A DNA stretch of 64,000 nt from Macrolepiota albuminosa (lineage: Eukaryota; Basidiomycota; Agaricomycetes; Agaricales; Agaricaceae). The notes beneath the pieces were generated by a model. The model searched no databases. It saw only the letters and a program-made list of their open reading frames with translations, and had not been told where the DNA came from. Position numbers and translations under genes: made by a program. This document shows, one piece after another, positions 1 through 12,149 of the stretch (position 1 is the first letter of the stretch; every line of letters starts with the position of its first letter). The stretch spans positions 682,001 to 746,000 of the forward strand of contig JAMWFC010000091.1 of NCBI GenBank assembly GCA_027475525.1, in the 5' to 3' direction.

Positions 1-1063
1 CAGCCCCTGCATGAAATTGGACCTGCAGTGCCTCGTCTCTAGCTTTGTGGGTAATGCTCTTCTGCTTGGATTCGCTACACAGGCTAAGTTTATCTATATT
101 GGGAGTTAGCAACCCTCACCTCCTTAGGGTCGTTTATATTGACAGAGGATGTAAAGTATCTTCGAAAATCTCTGCGAATCTCCACTACTAATTCCTTGAG
201 GCATTCACTCCAACTGACTTACTCCATATGTGTTGCCGAGAAGTACTTTGTACGATATATTCGTGTGGTCACGAAGTTCCTCATGGGGAGAAACGCGTAA
301 GTTCCTTGTTCCATGGAGGGACTTGCCTGAAGTGTATTCATTTAGGTTGACAGCAGTTCGCCTCGATGTCATTATCCCACAATTCTGTCTGCAAGGCCTG
401 ATCTACTTCTTGCAAGCAGTGGTGCACCGTGTTTTATGTGGACATCAACAACCTAGAGGTTTTATTTCATATCCAGGCTTTGTCCCGCTCAAATGGCTGT
501 GACATCAGAAGGATCAATTGTTTGTGTTCATTGCTCGAGAAGGAGGAGCTGAGATGGATATCATGCTGCGAACCTTAGGTCAAAACTCCTTACTGAATTT
601 ACGCTGATGTTCTGCTGTTGGCTCCATGGCTCAACTTGTTGACTATCATAGATCAGGTTCTATATGTGAGGCAGCATAATTCGTAGTAGACTTTATGTCT
701 AGGCAACCAATATTGTATGAACTAGTTTGAGAGCCGGAAGGCAACTCGAACATAGCGTGCCAGTAGTATAAGTACACATAAAATCTATGAGATCTTTTCT
801 AAGTAATAGTCGCACATTGAAGGCATCGCTGATCTAACTCTGGAGAGATAAGAGATAATTATATGTTGTGTTTGCTTGTCCGGGACTGTACAGTCAACGA
901 AAATTACAAACTCCGCTTTGCCGCGGACTCGGCGAGCGTGACTCGATCATCCTCGACGACGCCACTCAAATCTCAAAGGAAGATGATTTAGAGTCACCTC
1001 AGGTAGTGTAGAACAGCTCCCATATACAACAGCCATTAGCAATCCTCCCCTTCACCCAACAAC
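1..1063. other. Gene-free stretch
   Basis: No coding region that I can recognise. Short open frames on both strands lack any family motif and carry no intron pattern. The last 150 bases are the likely promoter and 5' leader of the P-loop kinase gene that follows. The rest may be old, decayed repeat. Confidence 0.4.
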
Positions 1064-1693
1064 ATGATTATTCTTCTCAACGGGATGCCTGGCGTTGGCA
1101 AGCTGACCATTGCACGAGCCCTGCGAGACCGTCACTGTTTTGACAGCCGCATTATCGACAATCACCTCGCCATCGACGCCGCGGCCAGCGTTTTCCCGTA
1201 CCGCGGCAAGGAACAACGGGCACTGCGGGACATGATACGACGTACTCTCTTTGCGGGCGTCGAGCAGGAATCGAGCAAAGATGTCGTCTTTGTCTTCACC
1301 GAGTGTCTGTCCAAAGATCTTGAAGACGACCGCAAGGTGCTCTTGGAGATCATGCAAACGGCAGTTGCTCGCCAAGTTCATCTCGCTATCCTCAACCTCG
1401 TGTGTCAGGACGCCGAGCACAAAAAACGGCTGACTTCCCCTGATCGACAGAAGCATGCTCGCGGGAAGTTGCAGTCAGTTGATGTCTTGGAGCAATTACT
1501 GCAGTATAAATTGATTGACAAAGAGACTGTCAACGATCTCAAACAGCTGCAGCAACTCCGACTCAGTGTCACAGTTGACGAGCTGGACGTCACCGGCATC
1601 CCCGCTGAGCGAGTTGCGGAATTGATTTCCGCGTTCACTCATCAAGAGACGAAATACGAAGATTTGCCTGCTAGCACTGCAGCCCAGCTCTGA
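1064..1693 (+). CDS. P-loop NTPase, AAA_33/small-molecule kinase-like
   Basis: A single-exon frame of 209 codons. Residues 7-15 (GMPGVGKLT) form a Walker A loop right after a hydrophobic beta strand (MIILLN), as in small P-loop kinases of the shikimate/chloramphenicol-kinase-like group. The first Ser of the usual GKST is Leu, a variant I associate with this ATPase family. A second hydrophobic strand ending in FTE (about residues 64-69) could hold the acidic Walker B position, and the R-rich helix after it could be the lid. The substrate cannot be told from sequence; phosphorylation of a small molecule is inferred from the fold. The start was chosen because the P-loop strand begins at this Met, as is usual in the family. 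The lack of introns is unusual next to its neighbours and could point to transfer, but that is only a hint. Confidence 0.75.
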   Translation: MIILLNGMPGVGKLTIARALRDRHCFDSRIIDNHLAIDAAASVFPYRGKEQRALRDMIRRTLFAGVEQESSKDVVFVFTECLSKDLEDDRKVLLEIMQTAVARQVHLAILNLVCQDAEHKKRLTSPDRQKHARGKLQSVDVLEQLLQYKLIDKETVNDLKQLQQLRLSVTVDELDVTGIPAERVAELISAFTHQETKYEDLPASTAAQL

Positions 1694-2103
1694 TAGGGCT
1701 GACAACCCCCTGGTGTTTATGCCCAAATCACATTTCTAAGTGCAGTACTTGCAAAACAATCAGATTTAGCCTGTACATAGAATGTGGATTAGTAGGGGAT
1801 AGTTATAAGAACCAATTGTCTTGTGAATCATTGTGCCACTGGCTGGATAATCTGATATGAATTCTTCAGTTTAAGTATTTTCAGCATTTTCATAGATTTG
1901 TGAATTTCTGATGGGAGCAAGACTTGAAGCACCACAGATCGCATTGAATGGTTCAATCATATATGATTCTACCATCCAGTCCTTCCCTTGGCATTGCGTG
2001 TCTTACAGCCAGGTGTCTTCGTATTGGTGGTCCGTAGCCGACCTCTTTGCCAAACTTCTGATCTCCTGTATAGACGCCATCCGGATAGTACTTTACACCA
2101 TTG
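1694..2103. other. Intergenic, AT-rich
   Basis: 3' flank of the P-loop kinase gene, then AT-rich sequence with no supported gene. A short frame at 1911-2129 runs into the LTR that follows and has no recognisable content. Confidence 0.4.
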
Positions 2104-2300
2104 TGTTAGAAACTGACCAATCTAGATAATAACACGTATGTTAATTCCTCAGTGCGTGATAACGAACTATATTAGTGAATACCTAGATAATAACACGTAT
2201 GTTAATTCTAGGTATCGTAATCAATGTGTGTGTGCGTAAGTATTCGAATAAGACGTACCCTCAGTGCATGATAACGAACTGAGGGTATTGCGCATACTTT
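2104..2300 (-). repeat. LTR fragment, copia-type, intron-like unit plus intronless copy
   Basis: Read on the minus strand, this ends in TTTCTAACA at 2104. It contains a hairpin (CCTCAGTTCG...ACTGAGG), then a 51-nt GT-AG segment (2208-2258; starts GTACGT, ends CCTAG), then AATTAACATACG. After a 14-nt spacer the hairpin sequence returns (2147-2166), joined directly to AATTAACATACG. The second unit is therefore the first unit without the GT-AG segment. The same layout is seen in LTRs at 20.2, 43.4, 44.0 and 63.2 kb, which supports the assignment. No target-site duplication or upstream U3 end was found, so the LTR is probably truncated on its right side, next to the FunK1 remnant. Confidence 0.6.
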
Positions 2301-2337
2301 TGACGGGTTAATGTATGTATTCTGGACCAAGCAGTGA

Positions 2338-3009
2338 GTGGCACAAAGCTGTCGTTTGTCTGGCCTGAGTGGCCCTGATGTCGTGGCTGTGGTACTCTTC
2401 ACAGATATCACATCCCCAACAGCCGCCGCAGCCACAACATCAAGAACGCTTTGCATCGACTTCGTTTCGATGGACAAACCCGTTCTCTTGTGTAATGAAA
2501 TCGTATCTTACTCTCGACTTTCCTCGTCTCTTGACAATAACGATAACGTTACTCGAGTTCTCAATCGTTTCAGCATACCCCATTATCGGCTCGTGGTCTG
2601 CCACAATCTCCTGCGAGCTGTTACTCTTCCGGGTCTAGACTTCGTAAAGGCATGGGCGGATTGTATGTCGAATCTGATTGTTGACCATGATGGACATTCT
2701 GAATACATCTGCAAAGGTCGATTGGCCTGCATTAAGGATAACGCATCTGACGGACCAGAACCTCCATCTCTCAGTTTCCGAGATCTCCTCTGGGACCCGG
2801 TTGATGATGAGGGTGTCTTGACGGATTTTGACCTTGATTCCTCTGCTCCCTTACGAGTCCCTGAAGTTGATCGGATGTCATCGGTGGCCGAACTCTTGAC
2901 GTGCAAGGCCGTTTGCGACAAGAGATCTCTACGTCTATCGCGAGATCAGATAGAACCTTACGTCTGGATGATCACTTTCACCTATTTACATCCCCCCGAT
3001 CAACAATGA
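2338..3009 (+). pseudogene. FunK1-type fungal protein kinase, remnant
   Basis: The frame carries in order several marks of the fungal FunK1 kinase family (a protein-kinase-like family expanded in Agaricomycetes): PHYRLV (about residue 81), a helix resembling the family's KELV...AHxxA segment, then EGVLTDFDLDSS (the DFG-like region of the family) and, near the end, a stretch aligned with the family's RTGT..FMA.ELL and RHDxES.xWV segments (here RMSSVAELL and LSRDQIEPYVWM). The catalytic HRD...N loop is not intact: the matching stretch reads FRDLLWDP. The N-terminal third has no family match and may be chance reading frame. I infer a dead copy. A 77-bp tandem duplication directly overlaps the 3' end. 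Confidence 0.6.
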
Positions 3010-3141
3010 ATGACAGCTTTTTCAAATGAGCGCGGTAGCACTCGTAAGTCAATGTGTCACGAAAACATCCCCCCGATCAACAATGAATGACAGCTTTTTC
3101 AAATGAGCGCGGTAGCACTCGTAAGTCAATGTGTCACGAAA
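2988..3141. repeat. Exact 77-bp tandem duplication
   Basis: Bases 2988-3064 are repeated without change at 3065-3141. One of ten loci in this window with exactly this period; probably an assembly join artefact. Confidence 0.95.
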
Positions 3142-3142
3142 A

Positions 3143-3914
3143 TTTTTATCCTTCAGGCTCGTTATACAATGCTCATCTGATCAAACAAGAAAGAGACTAA
3201 GGTCCGGTATAGGTTGACACCATATCAAGTGACTGATATGAACTCTGTACCCTTGTCAACACTGCTACCGTATCTGACGTCCCAATTGAAAGCAGATCTA
3301 CCGAGGTCTCAAGCTTGGTACTCCTTACATCTTCCAATTGAAATTCTCGCTTGATGTTCTTGGGGTTATCGCACAACATTGCAGGGTTCGTCGAGCCACC
3401 GCTATCAAACGATTGATACCGAATGAATCAAACTGCCGTTCGAGGTAATGTGAACTTTTTTTACTCAACTGAGCGCTTCAAAGATTAAGCCAACAATGAT
3501 GGAGCATAGGAAGCTCGACAATCATCGTTGAATTTTTCGGCATAATTGCCGACTAAAAACATATACTACCTATCACCAGTCCACTTGTTCATCTCTTCAG
3601 GTCATCTATGCCCCAGAGTCTCAAGTGTCTGCGATGCAGCTGTTGGTTACATGGACAATTCTCTTAGATCATCTTTGACAAACTTTCTACATCTGAGATG
3701 GATTCGCTCAGGCAGCCGTATCCAGGTCTATAAAGTACATAATATACGTACTATCTATGCCGCCAGGTATCAATACGTATATGTATATTACACAGCTACA
3801 TACAATATATTTCTGAAACCGAACGATCCCAAACACAAAAAAGGAGCTTACACCTGGCTGAACCACAACAATATAACCCTCCTCCTTCCAAGATGATCGC
3901 TCGAAAATCGAACG
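3143..3914. other. Intergenic
   Basis: No supported gene. The open frame at 3546-3896 has no motif and low-complexity AT-rich codons (TATATACGTA runs). The right end holds the 3' end of the PQ-loop gene on the other strand. Confidence 0.4.
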
Positions 3915-5456
3915 CTATGGCCGCCTAAACCAGGAAAGCCAACCTTTATCTGTATTCTTCGCCAACAACGGCGTCTCCTCACTCGGCACCACATCAACCC
4001 TGATATCCGAGCCTGTCGCTGACTCGAGCGCTCTCGCCAACGCAACTCCCACAACCCTCGGGTCCTCTTCCTCCGTCGTCACGAGCCCTGGCACATCCAC
4101 GTCTCCATCCACGTCTCCATCGCCTCTTTCGACAGCAATCGTCGGATCCGAGGCTTGAATACCAATGTTCATCGTTGCATGACCAGGGAGTGGGTTCCCG
4201 AATTCATCGAGGCCAAGCCGGCGCTGGCGGAAGTGGAAGACGATGCACATGGCGAGAAGAGAACCTTGCATGATGCCAGAAACGGCAAACGTTATCCAAC
4301 CTAGACAAATACACGCCGTGAGTCTGTTTTAACCAAGTGTAAAAGTGAGTCAGGCTTACTCGTCCAGTTCGTGCCGGGTCTAAAGAAACAGGATGATCAT
4401 CAGAACGGAATGGAGAGGGCGCAGAACAACTAACCGGAGCGCAATACTAAGAACCATCAAAATCGCCCCCGGACTTTGGATACACATCATAGGTATACTC
4501 AACGCCCCGACGATCTTGGCTCGGTACGTGTGGATCAACTGCGGTGCGTATTGTATCGCAGCGAGCAAGGCTGACGAAACGCCTAGGAAAGTCGCCCACT
4601 TTGCAAGGATGTCGGGGAGTGGTACACCTGGTGCGGGCGAGGTTGGGACGGTGAGGAGAAGGAAGAAGGACGTGAAGGTGATGAATGCCCTATCACAGCG
4701 GATGAGCCAGGAGGTTTGGTGGACTAAAACGGAGGCACGTACATGTGAATGGCTACGACCCAGGACAGTATGATGGAAAGACGCCATTCAGAGCTCTTGA
4801 TGGCAGTCTTGACGTATATAGGCGAGCGGGTATCTTGTGTATCGACAGCAAGTTGAAGGTACTTGAGGTGCGGAGGGTAGTATATCATGTAGAGAAGGAG
4901 TCTGAAAAGCGATGTTAGGACTTGGCAGGAAAAGACGGCTCAAAAAATACATTATAGTGAAAAGTGCCCACTGCAGCCCCAACTGCACAACGCCGGCCGT
5001 CATCTCCAGACAAGTTCCCAAACTCTAATGATAGCGATAAGAAAAGATAAGTGGAAACAGAAAAGCGCGATACGAGCCAACGCTGGACAACATTTGACGA
5101 TGCGCCATTGCATCGTGATCCTAGGTTCTAATTAACTGGACGCAACTGGCATGGTGGCGAAGAGGTGACACACATGTTCAGAAAGCCAGCAGCAGACGAG
5201 GTGCTGCCGAGAAGAAGAAACCAAGGACTAAATCCTTCTGAAGAGCCTTGGTTAATGATACGCAGGTGCTAAGGGAAGAATCGAGTTGGTGAACACTAGT
5301 TACAACGAACACAATTACCTGGGGAAGATAGGAGACGATGAGGCCGCAGCAGAGACCGAAAGTGAGGAAGGCGGTGAACCAATCATGGTGCTGGAGACTA
5401 TAAGCAGGAGGACAGCATAGAAGTAAAGCACTTACCGGGACACAGTCCGATGACAT
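3915..5456 (-). CDS. PQ-loop repeat membrane transporter
   Basis: A multi-exon gene of the PQ-loop (cystinosin/lysosomal amino-acid transporter) family. Reading the minus strand: start MSSDCVP, intron, HHDWFTAFLTFGLCCGL leading into SYLPQ (first PQ motif), intron, then HLRIINQGSSEGFSPWFLLL, the segment that follows PQ1 in fungal members. Further exons carry GTCLEMTAGVVQLGLQW, a middle loop, then FLGVSSALLAAIQYAPQ (second PQ motif) with LIHTYRAKIVGALSIPMMC. The last exon starts in the final membrane helix and ends in a charged tail holding EETPLL, an acidic dileucine signal of the kind that sends proteins to the vacuole. About seven membrane segments are visible. Likely role: export of amino acids or similar solutes from the vacuole; substrate not known. 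I chose the start at 5456 because it feeds the first helix through canonical splice sites. Confidence 0.8.
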
Positions 5457-6928
<1,472 letters not shown>

Positions 6929-7777
6929 TCGGTACGCTCAGTCACATCAGTATGCAAAGGAAGATGCATATTCGTTACTTTCATGTATCGTTACGTTTGC
7001 AACGTTGTGCCGTTGTTTTTTCATCATCATATGTGTGCGCCAATATTCTCTAGAATGTTTTGCGTATTTGGGTTGAATTCGTGCAATCCTTTTGAATCTT
7101 GTCCCGTAACACTCGGTCTTTTTTTGTTGGTGCATAACCTGTTACCGGTCACCTGTCAGTACTCTTGACAATTGTTCACGTCGGGAGTCGCAATTGAGGA
7201 TCGAAATGAAAGTTTGATCATCATTGCCGACCGCTTACTCTAGGCCCTTAACAGCAGGCCCTCTGTTACTTATCTTGAACGCCTGTTGAATTGTTGATCC
7301 TGCTTGCTTCGTTAACTTGCTGACTTACGCATGGATTTACACCATCAAAAATCAATCACGTTAACCACTGCGGAAATAAACTTGAGGACGCTCTTTCCCT
7401 TAAGATCACTACAATAAGGCACTTATGCGTTATGATTCATTCCGCACCTTTGTCTGGGACGCGTTCAATATCAAAAAACATGGTCATGGTCGTGTCTACT
7501 CCTAATCTCAAGGATTGCGAGAGTTTGCCAGTTTGTGGATTGCAATGAACTTACTATGATCCGGAGTCTGAAAAGGAGCGCCCCCTACATATTTGCAATT
7601 GTCTGATTTTGTTGTGGCGAACTAGGTGGCTGATCGTTGTCTTATTGGACCTTATATTCGCATTCTTCAATGTTCTAGGTAAGAGCACTCGATATGGAAC
7701 CTCTCGAGACTAAATACTGAGGTTGAACTTGCAAAGGAGAAATTGCTGAAGTGGACCCTGAAAAGAAACCATCCATC
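6929..7777. other. Intergenic, 3' of ubiquitin-eL40
   Basis: 3' UTR and spacer before the second FunK1 remnant. No gene seen. Confidence 0.4.
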
Positions 7778-8702
7778 GTTGTTTCACTGGACCTGTGGAA
7801 GATAAGAAGCCCCGAGAGCTCATCCCTTGGAAATCGATGGCTATGCCGTATTCTGTCACTGGACGATGTACTCGTGCATACCCTGTTTATGAGCAAGCGA
7901 CGAACAAGTGTTACTTTCTCAAGGATCTTTAGCATACACGCGCATTGGATCAAGAGACAGACATCCTTCAGAAGCTTGTAGAGAAAAACGTCAAGCACAT
8001 GCCTGAATTCTTATGTGGAGGGGATATTGATGGCAAGACGACAGTGACTGACCTCTATGCCGTTGAGGTGCAGAATTCACCCACAGACGATACCATCCCT
8101 TGTTGCGTGGCTCCATGGGCAGTTGGCAATGACTGGTTGTCTATCACACAGCAAATCCACCATCGGTTCATTGTCAATTCCATAGGAAAACCCCTCAGTA
8201 CTATCGAGAACTCGAAAAACTCATGCAAGTGGTATCTGATGCATATACCGGTGAATAAACCCCTTTTCGCTTTTCCTTTTCCTTGCACAAGTCGTAAACA
8301 CATTTGACTTTAGGTACTCGACAGGCAGATTGACGCAGCTCTCAAGGCTGATGGTGGTACGACGCGGACTTCGAGACGCCTGTTTGATAGCGAATTCTAG
8401 ATGACGGCTCCATCGGAGGTTCGAGGAAGCAATCTCGAACATCCAATGCCACAGGTTATCGTGGTGGTTCGAAGAATCAATCTCGGACCTCCAATGCTGC
8501 AGGTTCTCGTGGTGGTTCGAACTCGCGGAGAGATTAAGAACAATCGACATCTCGGACTAGACGCTCTCGTGGTGGTTCTAACTCACAACAAACTAATGCA
8601 CGATCGACGACGTCTAGACCGAGAAGTTCTAATGGTGGTTCAAACTCGAAGCGTTCCATGGCAGACATCGGAACATTCGATGACGACTCGTTCTCGCACT
8701 AG
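7778..8702 (+). pseudogene. FunK1-type fungal protein kinase, broken copy
   Basis: Pieces of one FunK1 kinase lie in order but in different frames. About 7778-7940 encodes KKPRELIPWKSMAMPYSVTG and RCTRAYPVYEQATNKCYFLK, which match the family's GR.TRGY...FLKDSW strand. 7945-8215 encodes DQETDILQKLVEKN, HMPEFLCGGDID, HHRFIVNSIGKPLS. After a one-base shift near 8190 comes YRELEKLMQVVSDAYTG, an intron-like GT-AG stretch, and LDRQIDAALKADGG. The tail (about 8400-8700) is a Ser/Arg/Gly repeat (RGGSKNQSRTSNAAG type) ending MADIGTFDDDSFSH. The catalytic core (HRD loop and DFG-like region) is missing between YTG and the tail. At least two frame breaks plus the lost core make this a pseudogene. Confidence 0.7.
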
Positions 8703-9039
8703 GTCGAATCACGGTGGATGATTGCATTCATTCTGTTTGTTCGATAGACATCCTGTTGCAATCGGCCCAGCTTTTGAATGTACCAAATTGTTGTGTAAAT
8801 TGTATCGCAGCGTTATATTGAATTCAACCAATTGTCATTGCCCATCTTGTTCAATACATCATAGATGGCCTCAACAATTGGACTTCCGGGTATGTCTTTT
8901 ACTAAATTCAACTAGTCGGCTCGAAGTGCACGCGTCGATACGCGTCGACGTGTGACCCTAACCAGAAATTAGTTACATAATCTGCCACGTCTGGAAAAGT
9001 CGCCGTGGATGTGTTGGCAAGGACTCTCTCTTCGTCACC
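8703..9039. other. Intergenic, Sec61 promoter region
   Basis: Spacer between the FunK1 remnant and Sec61. No gene. Contains CGCGTCGATACGCGTCGACG at about 8931, a small repeated GC-rich motif upstream of Sec61. Confidence 0.4.
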
Positions 9040-10873
9040 ATGAGCGGCTGTAAGTTTTTTTTTTATTTTCTCAATCAACAGCGTTTCTGATTTCTCTAGT
9101 CCGCTTCCTAAATCTCGTCCGTCCTTTCCTGCCTATTCTCCCGGAAGTTTCTTCGCCAGATCGCAAGGTATTCAAGAAGACTTGGATCTCTTTAAATTAC
9201 ATACTAATAATATTCTTGCAGGTTCCCTTTAATCAAAAGGTGCTATGGACAGCGGTCACGCTCCTTATTTTCCTCGTCTGCTCGCAGGTTCCGCTATACG
9301 GCATCATGTCGTCTGACTCGTCTGACCCGCTCTACTGGATGCGCGTCATTCTGGCATCTAACCGCGGTACACTCATGGAACTCGGAATCACACCCATCGT
9401 CACCTCTGGCATGATTATGCAGCTTCTGGCCGGTGCTAACCTCATCGACGTCGACTTTGCGCTTAAGGAGGACCGCGCGCTCTTCAGTGGGGGCCAGAAA
9501 CGTCAGTTGCTTGCTTGCTTTTAGTTAGATTCACGACGCTCTCTGCTCATCCCTTTTGTTTTAGTTTTTGCGCTCATCATTTCGCTTGGACAGGCTACCG
9601 TCTACGTAGTAACAGGTCTTTACGGCCAGCCGCGTGACCTCGGTGCTGGCGTCTGCCTTCTGTTGATCATCCAGCTCGTCGTCGCGTCTCTCATCGTCAT
9701 ACTGCTTGACGAGCTCCTCCAGAAAGGCTATGGTCTCGGCTCGGGCATTAACCTCTTCATCGCGACCAACATTTGCGAGAGTATCGTGTGGAAAGCTTTT
9801 TCGCCGACCACAGTCAACACCGGACGCGGACCCGAGTTCGAGGGCGCCTTCGTGGCGCTATTCCATCTGTTGTTTACGTGGAATGATAAGGGACGCGCGC
9901 TCCGCGAGGCCTTCTGGCGCGATAGACTGCCGAATGTCATGAACCTCATTGCGACGATCGTGATATTTGCAGTCGTCATTTATCTCCAGGGATTCAGGAT
10001 TGAGATCCCCGTTAAGAGCAACAAGTTCCGTGGACAAAGGGGGACATATCCCGTCAAACTGTTTTACACCTCAAATATGCCTATTATGCTCCAGAGTGCG
10101 CTGACGTCGAATGTTTTCATCGTCTCGCAGATGCTGGCGACGCGCTTCCCGTCCAACTTTTTCGTCAAGCTGCTTGGTGTGTGGGAGGTACGCAATGTGC
10201 TGGGTCATTTCAAATGGTTAAAAGCTAATTCGTCGTTGCAGCCCATGGATGACTCGCCCCAGCTCGTAGCCAAATCCGGAATCGCGTACTACATCTCGCC
10301 CCCGCATACCATGAAAGAAGCCATCCTCGACCCCATCCACACTGCGGTATATATCACATTTATGCTAAGCGCCTGTGCGCTCTTCTCCAAAACGTGGATC
10401 GAGGTTTCGGGCTCTGGCCCTCGGGACGTTGCGAAGCAGCTCAAGGACCAGCAGATGGTGAGTGTCGTCGGACGTTCGTGTACATGGGTCTGACGCAACT
10501 TTAGGTGATGGCAGGCCACCGTGAGGGCTCGATGTATAAGGAACTTAAGCGTGTGATTCCCACTGCCGCGGCGTTTGGAGGCGCAATTTTGGGCCTGTTG
10601 TCGGTCTCGGCGGATTTGCTGGGTGCGATTGGAAGTGGCACGGGGATTTTGATGGCGGTGACGATTATCTATAGTTACTGGGAGATTGGCACGCGGGTGA
10701 GTTTTGTGTTGTTCAGCGTCATTTTAGGAGGTTGTTTAATATATGGACGTAGGAGTCGGCGGGTGGCACGCGGGTGAGTTTTGTGTTGTTCAGCGTCATT
10801 TTAGGAGGTTGTTTAATATATGGACGTAGGAGTCGGCGGGCCAGAGATGGCAGCGTTTGCAGACCTCTTGTAG
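9040..10873 (+). CDS. SEC61: Sec61 translocon alpha subunit
   Basis: The channel of the ER translocon. Exons: 9040-9049, 9100-9167, 9222-9501, 9565-10187, 10242-10457, 10505-10696 and a last exon from 10830. The protein starts [19 protein letters not shown] and carries the plug region and ten membrane helices of the SecY family: [78 protein letters not shown] 77-bp duplication (10687-10840) repeats the last intron and its borders. The conserved fungal tail ([12 protein letters not shown] then stop at 10871-10873) is present but lies one base out of frame with the exon start given by canonical splicing, as if one G were missing near 10830-10840. I treat this as a probable sequence error, since Sec61 is essential. 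Confidence 0.93.
10687..10840. repeat. Exact 77-bp tandem duplication in Sec61 last intron
   Basis: Bases 10687-10763 repeat exactly at 10764-10840. Each copy holds a complete intron with donor GTGAGT and acceptor GTAG. The match length is exactly 77 with no extension. Confidence 0.97.
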
Positions 10874-11128
10874 AGAGTATATTGTAAGACTTGGAATGCC
10901 AAGTCAGATTAAGGAGGACGAGGAGCAAAGGCAAAATTTGCGTCTGCAGCGAGAGGGTTCACTGCGTGTCGTAGTCACTTGGTAGTCCTGTATATTTGGT
11001 TTTATTGAATGTATTGATCAAAGGCCGCAGACAAAAACAGGAGAGCGACGATGACATGTATTGCTTGTGTTCTACGTGAATCGGGTACGATGCAAGTAAC
11101 CCATCTGTCTAACTTTGCTGGTCATTAT

Positions 11129-12149
11129 CTACTCGGCCGCAAGCTCAAGCTTGATTTTAGCAATGGCTGCGGCGGGGTTGAGGCCCTTGGGACATGTTCG
11201 TGAGCCTGGAAGTCGGGTTAGTTAGAGACTAAGAGAAAGAAAAGCGGCGTACAGTTGAAGATGGTATGGCATCGGTAGAGAGACATTTCATTCTGGAGTT
11301 TCTCCTTGCGCTCAGCGCCGTGCGAGTCCTGGTGATTAGCGGATGAGAGCGGAACGAAAGGCGAAAGAGATGGGTACATACCCTAGAATCGGCGATCCAG
11401 CGGTAAGCCTGCATGAGGGTCGCGGGACCGAGGTACTCGTCTTGGTTCCACCAGTATGAGGGGCAGGACGTGGAGCAGCAGGCACAGAGGATGCACTCGT
11501 AGAGACCGTCAAGTTTCTTGCGGTCCTCCTGCGACTGGATGAATTCGCCTGCTTGCAGTGTTAGCGTTTACTTTGGATGGAAAAATTCAACCTCACCCTT
11601 CTCTGGAGGGTTGTCGTTTTGGAGATAGGGCTGGATGGATTTGTATTGCTTGTAGAAGAGGGTGAGGTCGGGTACGAGGTCCTTGACAACGTACACTGTG
11701 ATTTATAGGTGTGAGTGTGAGACACAAAAGTTGGATGGAAACGCACTGTGCGGAAGAGGGTAGACTTTAGAGTCTTTGCTGGCATCACGGTCGATGCGGC
11801 ACAAACAGGCGAGGGTGTTCTGGCCGTCGATGTTCATGGCGCACGAGCCGCAGATTCCCTCGCGACACGAGCGGCGGAAGGTGAGCGTCGGGTCAATCTC
11901 GTTCTTGATTTTGATGAGAGCATCGAGGATCATGGGTCCCGTCTGGTTCAAGTCGATTTTGTACGACTGTAGATGCGGCTTCTGTGCCGGCTCGTCCGGG
12001 TTCCAGCGGTAGATTTTGAATTCTTTCAAGAGCACAGGCTTCTCGGTCGGCACAGCCTGGAAGCGCGCCGCCGTAGTCGACAGGCAGCGTGCGCTGCTGG
12101 GCGCGGTGAGCGGAACGCGGCGTGCGACGCGGGCGAGGAGCGACTGCAT
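11129..12149 (-). CDS. SDHB: Succinate dehydrogenase iron-sulfur subunit
   Basis: Mitochondrial complex II subunit that passes electrons from the flavin subunit to ubiquinone. Start [15 protein letters not shown] is a basic, Ser/Arg-rich mitochondrial import signal. The 2Fe-2S domain shows [18 protein letters not shown] and TLACLCRID. After introns follow [19 protein letters not shown], then the ferredoxin-like domain with [16 protein letters not shown] (4Fe-4S), [11 protein letters not shown] and RTCPKGLNP (3Fe-4S). Four GT-AG introns join the parts in frame, and the end is KIKLELAAE. The His in YRCHTI is intact; changes at this site give resistance to carboxin-type fungicides in other fungi. 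Length is normal for the family. The longer frame starting at 12209 adds 20 residues of no signal character, so I prefer 12149. Confidence 0.95.

Noticed and set aside
2122..2207. Repeat of CTAGATAATAACACG as a 77-bp duplication
   Set aside because: Period is 61; it belongs to the LTR double unit.
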